Below, piece after piece: positions 1 through 7,287 of a DNA stretch of 64,000 nt. Position numbers and translations under genes: made by a program. Origin of the DNA: Dehalobacterium formicoaceticum (GTDB taxonomy: Bacteria > Bacillota > Dehalobacteriia > Dehalobacteriales > Dehalobacteriaceae). Location: the NCBI RefSeq assembly GCF_002224645.1, contig NZ_CP022121.1:806001-870000 (forward strand), written 5' to 3'. A model generated the notes under the pieces. The model worked only from the letters and a program-made list of their open reading frames with translations. It did no database searches and was not told the DNA's origin. How positions within the stretch are numbered: the first letter of the stretch is position 1; the number at the start of each line of letters is the position of its first letter.

Positions 1-684
1 ACACTTAAAAATGAATTGGAACAAATGGTTTTCCACTTGGGGGGAGACCTTTTTGGAGTGGCATCTCTGGATGATGTTGCCCGTGAGATTGCCGGGGAAT
101 ATGGAGATACGTACCAGGGATTGGAGCGGGCAATTTCTGTGGCGGTGTTTTTCCCCAAGGAGGTTTTAAATGAATTGGCGGAAGGCCCAACCCATACTTA
201 TTTATATTATTATGATGTGATCAATGCCCGATTAAATGATATAGCATTGAGAATCAGTAATTTACTGCAGAAGAAAGGCTTCCGTACCTTCCCCATACCC
301 GCTTCCCAACGGGTGAATGAATCGAAACTCGCAGGAATCTTCAGTCATCGTTTGGCGGCAAGCCGGGCTGGTTTAGGCTGGATCGGGAAAAGCTGTTGCC
401 TGGTCAATCCTCAGGTAGGTCCCCGCCTGCGCCTGGTCACGATTTTAACCAATGCTCCTTTGGAGAGTGATCAGCCCTTGGAGGAAGGGTGCTGCGGTTC
501 CTGTACCGCTTGTCAGGATGCCTGCCCCCCTCAGGCCATTAAAGGGCAAGAATTTCACCTGGGGGATCCTTTATCATTGCGCCTGGATGCCCAGGCTTGC
601 CATGATTATTTAGCCAACGTGCGTCATAGTTTTGGCAAAAGAGTGTGCGGACGCTGTTTAGCCGCATGTCCTTGGGGCAAATAA
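1..684 (+). CDS. QueG-like double [4Fe-4S] cluster protein (5' end outside window)
   Basis: The frame is open from the first base, so the true start is probably a few codons upstream; the first ATG inside the window is at 16. The C-terminal third carries two ferredoxin-type motifs, CGSCTACQDACP near residue 160 and CGRCLAACPWG at the extreme end, as in the iron-sulfur domain of epoxyqueuosine reductases. The protein (about 225 residues) is much shorter than full-length QueG and lacks a HEAT tail, so it resembles the short QueG-like paralogs common in anaerobes. The substrate is not certain. The selD gene starts 60 bp downstream on the same strand, and a shared transcript is possible. Confidence 0.72.
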   Translation, partial: TLKNELEQMVFHLGGDLFGVASLDDVAREIAGEYGDTYQGLERAISVAVFFPKEVLNELAEGPTHTYLYYYDVINARLNDIALRISNLLQKKGFRTFPIPASQRVNESKLAGIFSHRLAASRAGLGWIGKSCCLVNPQVGPRLRLVTILTNAPLESDQPLEEGCCGSCTACQDACPPQAIKGQEFHLGDPLSLRLDAQACHDYLANVRHSFGKRVCGRCLAACPWGK

Positions 685-744
685 AGGAATTTGATGATAG
701 CAAAGGGGCATTTAAAAAATATTCGGCACAAGAGGTGAGCAAAT

Positions 745-1818
745 ATGTCTGATCAAAAAGTGCGTTTGACTCAGATGGTAACAGCTGCCGGGTGAGCGGC
801 AAAAATAGGTCCGGGGACCTTAACGAAAATTTTAGAAAGACTTCCCAAGTTTCACCATGAAAACCTGCTGGTAGGCTCAGACAATTATGATGACGCCGGG
901 GTTTATCAGCTGCGGGATGATTTAGCCTTAATTCAAACGGTGGATTTTTTTACGCCCATGGTTGATGATCCCTATGCTTTTGGTCAGATTGCGGCGGCTA
1001 ACGCCCTGAGCGATATTTATGCTATGGGCGGAGAGCCTTTGACGGCCATGAATATTACTGCTTTTCCCAAATGCGGTGACCTGGAGCTATTAGGGGAAAT
1101 TCTCCTGGGGGGAGCAGATAAGGTCAAGGAAGCAGGCGCTCTCTTGATTGGGGGTCATACCATTGATGACCAGGAACCGAAGTTTGGTTTAGCTGTCACC
1201 GGAACTGCCCGGCCGGAAGATATTCTGCCTAACAGCAATGGGCAAGCAGGTGATGTTCTGGTTTTAACCAAATCCTTGGGCAATGGGATTTTAGCCACCG
1301 CCGTAAAAGCAGATTTGCTGGACCAAAAGACAGTTGGCCGGATGATCGCTGAGATGGCATCCTTGAACAAGGATGCTGCCTATTGTATGAAGGAGGCAGG
1401 GGTTCATTGCGCCACGGATATTACCGGATTTGGTTTTTTAGGCCATCTGGGGGAAGTAACGGCGGCCAGCCGTGTCACAGCGGAAATTTGGGCAGATCAG
1501 ATCCCTGTCTGGCCGGAAACGGTTGAGTTTGCAAAAATGGGACTGATTCCGGCAGGTAGTTATGCCAATCAGGAACATATGAAAGAGCGTGCTCAATTCG
1601 CCTCAGATGTGCCCGTCTTTATGCGGGATATATTATTTGACCCGCAAACCAGCGGTGGACTTTTGATGACGGTACCGGAAAAAAGGCTTGATATCTTAAC
1701 TGATGCCTTGAGAAAGAGGGGGGTCGGTTATGCTGTCGTAGGAAGATTATTGCAGGGTGCTGGGGAGGTCTATACTCCAGGGAAAATTCATATAAAGGGG
1801 AATGGAAAATGGTCGTAA
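745..1818 (+). CDS. selD: Selenophosphate synthetase, selenocysteine-containing (UGA at 793-795)
   Basis: SelD makes selenophosphate, the selenium donor for selenocysteine and selenouridine, from selenide and ATP. The reading frame starts at ATG 745 behind AAGAGGTGAG and passes through an in-frame TGA at codon 17 before continuing unbroken to TAA 1816-1818 (357 residues). The local sequence is AAG-U-AAKIGPGTL, which matches the Cys/Sec17 active-site loop of the family (GAGCGCKI in E. coli). The body has the AIRS-family signatures DDAGVY, DFFTPMVDDPYAFGQIAAAN and DPQTSGGLL. A conventional ORF caller starts at 940 and loses the active site. The yedF-like gene overlaps its end by 10 bp. Confidence 0.93.
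793..820 (+). promoter_or_regulatory. Selenocysteine UGA codon and putative bacterial SECIS hairpin in selD
   Basis: The UGA at 793-795 is followed after 11 nt by a small hairpin: AGGTC (807-811), loop CGGG, GACCT (816-820). The spacing, the short stem and the G-containing loop agree with the apical part of a bacterial SECIS element, which lies inside the coding region just after the UGA and is bound by SelB. The hairpin was folded by eye only. Confidence 0.6.
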
Positions 1819-2245
1819 AAAAAACCGATGAACAAAAATGCGGCGAAATGGGCTCCTTTATTCATGAAAGGCCGATTACGGATTTGTCGGCCCGTTTGGT
1901 GGCGGAGCGGGCAAGCATGGCAATTCTCGTTACAGGAGATACCCTGGGACGGGGTAGTCAGGAATGGGGTGAGTCCCTGATAAAGAATTTCTTTCAAACC
2001 CTTGCCCAAAAGGAACCCTTACCCCAATATATTATTTTTTGAATCAAGGCGTCTTTCTTTCCTGTGAGGGATCGACCGTACTGGGTTACCTGATAGAAAT
2101 GGAACAACGAGGGGTTCAAATATTGATCTCCGATTCCTGCCCGGCATATTATAAAGTGAAGCATAAGCTTTGCGCCGGAGAAATCTCCACCATGTATAAC
2201 ATTTTGGACAAACTGTTCTTAGTGGAGAAAATTTTAACGATCTAA
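1809..2245 (+). CDS. YedF-like (DsrE-domain) selenium metabolism protein with in-frame UGA
   Basis: The gene starts at ATG 1809, overlapping selD, with AAAGGGG upstream. The first 77 codons end in IIF, then TGA at 2040-2042, and the same frame resumes at once with NQGVFLSCEGSTVL and runs to 2245. Both halves align to one DsrE-like domain as found in the C-terminal part of YedF proteins, where the family reads IIF-x-N-x-GV. The usual N-terminal TusA-like domain is absent. YedF is associated genomically with selenium use, so the UGA may encode selenocysteine. A nonsense mutation is the alternative. A weak hairpin (TTCC 2059-2062, GGGA 2068-2071) lies 16 nt after the UGA. Confidence 0.65.
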
Positions 2246-2269
2246 TACCGAATCAGGGAGGGGACATTT

Positions 2270-3094
2270 TTGCAATTGCCGGGTTTTAAAGGGATTTTTT
2301 CTTTCTTTTTCAAAGGGGCAAGACGCCGATCTAAGAACAGTGAGGACAGGTCAGAAAATCTGGTTCAGCTGATCAAAAATGAGCCCGGACTGATCCCGGA
2401 AAATATTTTAAACCAGGTGAGGGCCGATGGCAAGGCTTCAATCTCCCTGCTCTCTGCCCTTTGGCCAGAACTTTCTTTAGAAAAAAGGGGTCAGTTATGG
2501 GAGGTCTGGCAAGACGAAGGCTTGATTGATGATCTTGTTAAGGATTTAGGCTCTAAGTATGAGGAAAAACATCTTACCGCTGCCCAGATTTTAAAGGAGA
2601 TGAAACATGAGAAGCTGCTCATCCCTTTAATCAATGCTTTAGAATCTTCTGATCAATTTGTACCTGCTCGAGTGGCAGAGGTGCTACTCTCTTATGGAAA
2701 GTCAGGGATGAATTTAATCCTGGAAAGATTACCGGATCTTTCTGAGGATGGTAAATGCCTGGCCATCTCAATATTGGAGGAATTTGGTGATCCAGGGGCG
2801 GTTCCTGCCCTCCTGGAAGAATTTTCCCATACATCCCTCAAGGTGCGTATGAAGGCGGTAGAGGCTTTGGGGGAAATCGGTAATCAAGAGATTACGGATG
2901 CCATGATCATCATGCTACAGGATCAGGAATGGGAGGTTCGTTCCAGGGCAGCGAAAGCCTTAGGCAAGATTAAAGACCCCCGGTCCATTCCTGCCCTCGA
3001 AAAATCTTTGGCGGATGAAACCTGGTGGGTGAGGGAAAATGTTAAGGACGCCTTGAAAAGGATCGATGCGGCAGGGGAGGATGGGCAAGATTGA
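2270..3094 (+). CDS. HEAT-repeat protein
   Basis: The TTG start at 2270 is preceded by GGGAGGGG. The protein has 274 residues. A basic N-terminal stretch is followed by repeated helical units; the clearest are ALLEEFSHTSLKVRMKAVEA, AMIIMLQDQEWEVRSRAAKA and ALEKSLADETWWVRENVKDA, which are HEAT/PBS-lyase-type repeats. Such proteins act as binding scaffolds; nothing here indicates an enzyme. Its stop overlaps the start of the mechanosensitive channel gene (TTGA), so the two are translationally coupled and may work together. Confidence 0.75.
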   Translation: MQLPGFKGIFSFFFKGARRRSKNSEDRSENLVQLIKNEPGLIPENILNQVRADGKASISLLSALWPELSLEKRGQLWEVWQDEGLIDDLVKDLGSKYEEKHLTAAQILKEMKHEKLLIPLINALESSDQFVPARVAEVLLSYGKSGMNLILERLPDLSEDGKCLAISILEEFGDPGAVPALLEEFSHTSLKVRMKAVEALGEIGNQEITDAMIIMLQDQEWEVRSRAAKALGKIKDPRSIPALEKSLADETWWVRENVKDALKRIDAAGEDGQD

Positions 3095-3924
3095 CACAAT
3101 TTTTTGAGCCGTATATGAAACCGGAATTTATAAGTTGGTTATTTCTTAATCTAGGGAAAATAATTGGGATCCTGATCGGGGCCCGTATTCTGATTCAGCT
3201 AGGCAGAGGCATGATTGAACGGCTATTTGCTCAATCTATGCGCTCGCGCCTTTTTGGTGAAGCAAAAAGATTGGAAACATTAAAGGTTCTATCCTTGAGC
3301 ATCGTTACCTACGGTATTTACTTTATGGTTATTCTGATGGTTTTGGGTGTATTGGGTGTGAACACTGCTTCGATCATTGCCAGTGCCGGTATCGTTGGCT
3401 TGGCGGTAGGCTTTGGTGCCCAGAGTCTGGTAAAGGATGTTATTACAGGTTTTTTTATGATTTTTGAAAATTATTTTACTGTGGGAGATTACATTCAGGC
3501 TGCCGGCGTAGGTGGAATCGTGGAGGAAATGGGTCTCAGGACGACCACCATCAGGGATTGGGCCGGTGAATTGCACATTATCCCCAACAGTCAAATTACC
3601 ATCGTAACTAATTTTAGTCGGGGAAAATCACGGGCGTTGGTGGATGTCAGGATATCTTATAAAGAAGATATTGACAGAGCCATAGAGGTGCTTCAAAAAG
3701 AAGCGGACCAGGTGGCAAAAGAATTTAAGGAGACCATTGTAGAAGCGCCCAGGGTATTGGGGGTACAGGATTTGGGCTCCTCCGAGGTGCTGATTCGCGT
3801 GATTGCTTTCACCCAGGCATTAGAGCAGTGGCCTTTGGAGAGGGAATTGCGCAAACGATTAAAAGGCGCCTTAGATCAGGCAGGGATTGAAATACCGTCT
3901 CCCGCCGCAAAGGTAGTCTATTAA
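3091..3924 (+). CDS. Small-conductance mechanosensitive channel, MscS family
   Basis: This is a membrane channel that releases solutes on hypo-osmotic shock. The TTG start overlaps the preceding stop and has GGGGAGGA about 9 nt upstream. Two N-terminal membrane segments (about 13-33 and 65-90) precede the pore helix with small-residue packing IIASAGIVGLAVGFGAQSLV, and then the cytoplasmic beta domain with FENYFTVGDYI and the IPNSQI motif typical of MscS. Length 277 is normal for the family. Confidence 0.93.
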   Translation: MTQFFEPYMKPEFISWLFLNLGKIIGILIGARILIQLGRGMIERLFAQSMRSRLFGEAKRLETLKVLSLSIVTYGIYFMVILMVLGVLGVNTASIIASAGIVGLAVGFGAQSLVKDVITGFFMIFENYFTVGDYIQAAGVGGIVEEMGLRTTTIRDWAGELHIIPNSQITIVTNFSRGKSRALVDVRISYKEDIDRAIEVLQKEADQVAKEFKETIVEAPRVLGVQDLGSSEVLIRVIAFTQALEQWPLERELRKRLKGALDQAGIEIPSPAAKVVY

Positions 3925-3954
3925 AATACTTTGGAAGATAAGGAGGTATCAAAG

Positions 3955-4155
3955 ATGGCTCAGTTTTATCTGGGGGATATAGTGCGCCTAAAAAAACCTC
4001 ACCCCTGCGGAAGTTATGAATGGGAAGTGATGCGCACAGGGATGGATTTTCGCATTAAATGTCTGACCTGCAGTCATCAGGTAATGCTGTCCCGGGTTGA
4101 TTTTGAAAAACGAGTAAAAAAAATTATCAAAAGCAATGCGCCTCCGGAAAAATAA
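3955..4155 (+). CDS. DUF951 family small protein
   Basis: The start is set at ATG 3955, 7-8 nt after AAGGAGG, giving 66 residues. The sequence MAQFYLGDIVRLKKPHPCGS followed by WEV, a CLTC pair and the basic tail matches DUF951, a short conserved Firmicutes family often located in the rpsF/ssb/rpsR region. The two conserved cysteines after the DFRIK segment plus the upstream Cys could bind a metal; the function is unknown. The 3' end of this gene is one copy of the direct repeat that brackets the next gene. Confidence 0.85.
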   Translation: MAQFYLGDIVRLKKPHPCGSYEWEVMRTGMDFRIKCLTCSHQVMLSRVDFEKRVKKIIKSNAPPEK

Positions 4156-4158
4156 TTT
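4144..4158. repeat. 15-bp direct repeat, left copy (flanks fic)
   Basis: CCGGAAAAATAATTT here, covering the end of the DUF951 gene, is repeated exactly at 4990-5004 beyond the Fic gene. Both copies are followed within about 30 bp by GCTATAAT. Confidence 0.8.
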
Positions 4159-4241
4159 ATGGAGGTGCTATAATCAGGTAAAATTAAGCAAGATACGGTA
4201 TAATATAATTCGTGACACTATAAAGAAAGAGGGTGATACTC

Positions 4242-4979
4242 ATGAAACAGGGATTGCTGGAGCGATTGCGTGAAGAAAAAGAGATGAAACTAAAGGGAGG
4301 TCTGTACCATCAGACTCAGATCAAGCTCGCTTACAATTCAAACCGGATCGAAGGCAGTCTTCTGTCTGAGGATCAGACTCGGTACATTTATGAGACAAAT
4401 ACCCTTAATATGGAACCGAATGAAACAGCAAATGTTGACGATATTATTGAAACAATTAATCATTTTTCCTGCTTTGATTATATGCTTACCTATGCGGATG
4501 AGGAACTGACGGAGGATATGATTAAGGAATTCCACCGATTGCTTAAAAGAAATACTTCCGACGAACGCAAAGAATGGTTTCGGGTCGGGGACTACAAAAC
4601 CAGACCAAACGTAGCAGGTGATACGAAAACAACTGCTCCATCAAAGGTCGGTTTAGAAATTCAAAAATTACTTGCCAATTACCATCAAAAAAAAGACATA
4701 AAAGTTGAGGATATTGTGGACTTTCATTACAGGTTCGAAAGCATCCATCCTTTTCAAGACGGCAATGGCCGAGTAGGGCGAATTATTATGTTTAAGGAAT
4801 GCCTAAAAAATGATATCCTCCCTTTCATCATAGACCATGAACATAAGCTTTTTTACTACCGCGGACTGAAGGAATATAAATCAGAGAAGGGATTTCTTAT
4901 GGGTACCTGCCTATCATCACAGGATCAATATGATGCAATGGTCTCGTACTTTTATCCAGACCTAACGCAATCTGATTAA
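4242..4979 (+). CDS. Fic-domain protein (AMPylase-type) with N-terminal inhibitory motif
   Basis: Fic proteins transfer AMP or other nucleotide moieties to hydroxyl side chains. The start is ATG 4242, 9 nt behind AAAGAGGG; a GTG at 4233 is less likely. The catalytic motif HPFQDGNGRVGR near residue 170 is intact, with the catalytic His and phosphate-binding loop. An N-terminal SNRIEG near residue 33 fits the (S/T)xxxE(G/N) inhibitory helix, so activity is probably self-restrained. The gene stands alone between DUF951 and rpsF, interrupts an otherwise conserved neighbourhood and is bracketed by a direct repeat, which suggests acquisition. There is no recognisable antitoxin gene beside it. Confidence 0.9.
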   Translation: MKQGLLERLREEKEMKLKGGLYHQTQIKLAYNSNRIEGSLLSEDQTRYIYETNTLNMEPNETANVDDIIETINHFSCFDYMLTYADEELTEDMIKEFHRLLKRNTSDERKEWFRVGDYKTRPNVAGDTKTTAPSKVGLEIQKLLANYHQKKDIKVEDIVDFHYRFESIHPFQDGNGRVGRIIMFKECLKNDILPFIIDHEHKLFYYRGLKEYKSEKGFLMGTCLSSQDQYDAMVSYFYPDLTQSD

Positions 4980-4989
4980 AATACACACC

Positions 4990-5004
4990 CCGGAAAAATA
5001 ATTT
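4990..5004. repeat. 15-bp direct repeat, right copy (flanks fic)
   Basis: CCGGAAAAATAATTT, identical to 4144-4158. The last two bases run into the -35 element of the rpsF promoter. Confidence 0.8.
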
Positions 5005-5031
5005 GTCACCCTTACTAATTTATGCTATAAT
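5003..5031 (+). promoter_or_regulatory. Sigma-A promoter of rpsF-ssb-rpsR
   Basis: TTGTCA (5003-5008), a 17-bp spacer and TATAAT (5026-5031). A partly palindromic TAGTGTCACTA follows immediately (about 5036-5046); its reverse complement is also partly present in the Fic leader at 4212-4220, so a shared operator is possible. Confidence 0.75.
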
Positions 5032-5116
5032 ACCCTAGTGTCACTATATCGGTAGTGTCCCTGCCCCTGAGCGCACTGCGCCGGGGCCGTTAGTCCAGAG
5101 GGAGGAGGTGAAGATC

Positions 5117-5404
5117 ATGCGTGCATACGAAGCTATGTATATTATCAGACCTGATTTTGACGAAGAAAAGGTTAAGGCAACTATGGAAAAGTATTCAACG
5201 CTGATCCAGAATAACGGTGGTGAGCTGGGTAAAGTGGACCTTTGGGGAAAACGCAGACTGGCTTACGAAGTCAAAAAGTTACACGAAGGCTTTTATGTCC
5301 TGATGAAGTTCAATGGACAAGCAGAAGTCCCGGCTGAATTAGAACGTAACTTTAAGATTTCCGATGATGTCATCCGTTATTTGGTCGTCAAAGAGGAAGA
5401 GTAA
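5117..5404 (+). CDS. rpsF: 30S ribosomal protein S6
   Basis: Component of the 30S platform that binds S18. The start is ATG 5117 (MRAYEAMYIIRPD), preceded by GGGAGGAGGTG; the GTG at 5108 lies within the ribosome binding site. Length 95 residues is normal. First gene of the rpsF-ssb-rpsR operon, 21 bp before ssb. Confidence 0.97.
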   Translation: MRAYEAMYIIRPDFDEEKVKATMEKYSTLIQNNGGELGKVDLWGKRRLAYEVKKLHEGFYVLMKFNGQAEVPAELERNFKISDDVIRYLVVKEEE

Positions 5405-5425
5405 AAATACAGGTGGTGATTTTCC

Positions 5426-5818
5426 GTGCTTAACCGGATCGTTTTGATAGGGAGATTAACGAAAGACCCAGAATTACGTTATACACCCAATGGTGTCGCT
5501 GTAGCCACTTTTACCTTGGCTGTGGACCGCATGAGAAAAAATGCCCAAGGGGAAAGAGAAACAGATTTTATTAACATCGTTGTCTGGCAGAAGCAGGCAG
5601 AAAATGTGGCCAATTATCTTTCTAAGGGTAAATTGGCGGCAGTAGACGGACGCTTGCAGATCAGAAGTTATGACGATAAGGACGGCCAAAGACGGTGGAT
5701 GACAGAAGTAGTTGCGGAGACTGTTCGTTTTCTTAGCCCCAAGGATTCCGGGGGATCAGGACCAACGGACTTTATTGGTGCGGAAATGGAACATTCTGAT
5801 GATGATTTGCCATTTTAA
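5426..5818 (+). CDS. ssb: Single-stranded DNA-binding protein
   Basis: The GTG start at 5426 is preceded by AGGTGGTGAT. The N-terminal OB fold ([41 protein letters not shown]) is followed by a short acidic linker and the C-terminal interaction tip DDDLPF, through which SSB recruits replication and repair enzymes. Its 130 residues make a short but complete SSB. It lies between rpsF and rpsR as in most Firmicutes. Confidence 0.97.
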   Translation: MLNRIVLIGRLTKDPELRYTPNGVAVATFTLAVDRMRKNAQGERETDFINIVVWQKQAENVANYLSKGKLAAVDGRLQIRSYDDKDGQRRWMTEVVAETVRFLSPKDSGGSGPTDFIGAEMEHSDDDLPF

Positions 5819-5853
5819 GTTAGGATTTAGGTAAGGATAAGGAGTGAAAAAAC

Positions 5854-6135
5854 ATGGCTTATGATAGCGAACGGGGCGAGCGGGGCGAACGCGGCGGCCG
5901 AGGCGGAAGAGGCAACCGGGGACGCCGGGGCCGAAAAAGGGTCTGCAGTTTCTGTGTCGACAAAGTTCAGTCTATTGATTATAAAGATGTGGGCAAGTTA
6001 AAGAAATATGTTACCGAACGGGGTAAAATTCTCCCCAGGCGTATTTCAGGAAATTGTGCCAAACACCAGAGAGGCTTGACTCTGGCCATTAAAAGAGCAA
6101 GAAATATTGCCTTATTGCCATATGCGACTGAATAA
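5854..6135 (+). CDS. rpsR: 30S ribosomal protein S18, with Arg/Gly-rich N-terminal tail
   Basis: Binds 16S rRNA beside S6. The start is ATG 5854, behind AAGGAGTG. The first 30 residues are an unusual run of GER, GGR and RGR units; the S18 core follows with [24 protein letters not shown] and [10 protein letters not shown]. The CSFC pair plus a further Cys and His suggest the zinc-binding form of S18. The tail is extra relative to a typical 75-80 residue S18 and probably contacts RNA. Confidence 0.96.
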   Translation: MAYDSERGERGERGGRGGRGNRGRRGRKRVCSFCVDKVQSIDYKDVGKLKKYVTERGKILPRRISGNCAKHQRGLTLAIKRARNIALLPYATE

Positions 6136-6143
6136 GAAAGAAA

Positions 6144-6172
6144 AAAGAGGAGCTTGAGCTCCTCTTTATTTA
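6144..6172 (+). terminator. Terminator of rpsF-ssb-rpsR
   Basis: AAAGAGGAGC, loop TTGA, GCTCCTCTTT, then ATTTATAT: a perfect 10-bp stem just after the rpsR stop. Confidence 0.85.
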
Positions 6173-6268
6173 TATGCATATGTCCCTGGTGCAGGAAAAA
6201 ACCAGAGTTGTGCAGAAATCACTTTAAGAGGAAACCAATCTACACCGGTATTGGGAGGAAAATAAAGG

Positions 6269-7261
6269 GTGAGTAATCAAGACAGGAAAAATATAACGTC
6301 TGTCCAAGCATTAACGGAAGGAGCATTAATGGCTGCTTTGGCATCATTGCTAGGTATCATCGGAATTTATATTCCGGTTTTAGGAATGATTACCGGTTTA
6401 GTATGGACAATTCCGATTATACTTTTAATTATGCGCCACAACATGAAAGTGGGCATCATGGGCTTGGTGGTCACCGGTTTGTTGATTGCCATGCTGGCCG
6501 GTCCGGTGCAAAGCATTCTTTTTCTGGTGAATATGGGCGGGATGGCCTTGATTTACGGTTATTGTTTTAAAAATAAACTTTCTCCTTTGAAGGCACTGCT
6601 CTTTGGTACTTTGACAGCTGCTGTCTCCACGGCAGCAACCATAGCCCTTTCTGCTTTTGTGGCTAATTTGCCCCTAACCCAAATGATCACGGATATGAAA
6701 ATGGCAATAAATGAAGGCTTTAAGGTTTATGAATCTATGGGTATAATGGAAAATATCCTGCCCAAGGGCGTTACTGCGGAACAGTACAAGGAACAATTTT
6801 TTCATCTGATGGAGACCTTATTACCGGGGATTTTTATTGCGGCTTCGATGGGTACGGCCTTTATTAATTATCTGGTGGCGAGAGAATTCCTCAAAAGATT
6901 AAGATACACCGTGCCCGAGATGCCTATGTTTCGTGATTGGCATCTGCCCTGGCAGATCGTTTGGGGTGTTATTTTAGGCCTTACCCTGTTTCTTTCCGGA
7001 CGTTTCCTGGAGCAAGACATTTTTATCTTGATTGGACAAAATATTCTCTATATCTATTATCCCATCTTACTGGTATCAGGAGTTTCCTTATTAGTATTTT
7101 TATGGAAGAATAATATTTTGACCGGTTTTATGCGGGTTTTAGTTGTGATGTCCGCCTTTCTCTTCAGTGCCATATTTTTCATGGCCTTGATTATGGTAGG
7201 GCTTTTTGATCCGTTATTCGACTATCGGCGTTTTTTTCGGGAGAAAAAAACCGGCGAATAA
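6269..7261 (+). CDS. DUF2232 membrane protein, YybS family
   Basis: The start is GTG 6269 downstream of GGGAGG. The 330-residue protein has about eight hydrophobic segments, beginning ALMAALASLLGIIGIYIPVL, and matches the DUF2232/YybS family that precedes gdpP and rplI in many Firmicutes. It has ECF-transporter S-component-like topology but no known substrate. It ends 26 bp before the c-di-AMP phosphodiesterase gene. Confidence 0.85.
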   Translation: MSNQDRKNITSVQALTEGALMAALASLLGIIGIYIPVLGMITGLVWTIPIILLIMRHNMKVGIMGLVVTGLLIAMLAGPVQSILFLVNMGGMALIYGYCFKNKLSPLKALLFGTLTAAVSTAATIALSAFVANLPLTQMITDMKMAINEGFKVYESMGIMENILPKGVTAEQYKEQFFHLMETLLPGIFIAASMGTAFINYLVAREFLKRLRYTVPEMPMFRDWHLPWQIVWGVILGLTLFLSGRFLEQDIFILIGQNILYIYYPILLVSGVSLLVFLWKNNILTGFMRVLVVMSAFLFSAIFFMALIMVGLFDPLFDYRRFFREKKTGE

Positions 7262-7287
7262 TTTTCAGGTGAAAGGAGCTAATCTGA

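Noticed and set aside
2039-2245. Separate 68-residue gene starting at ATG 2039
   Set aside because: The ATG overlaps the TGA of the preceding frame and has no ribosome site; the protein is the second half of the same DsrE-like domain.
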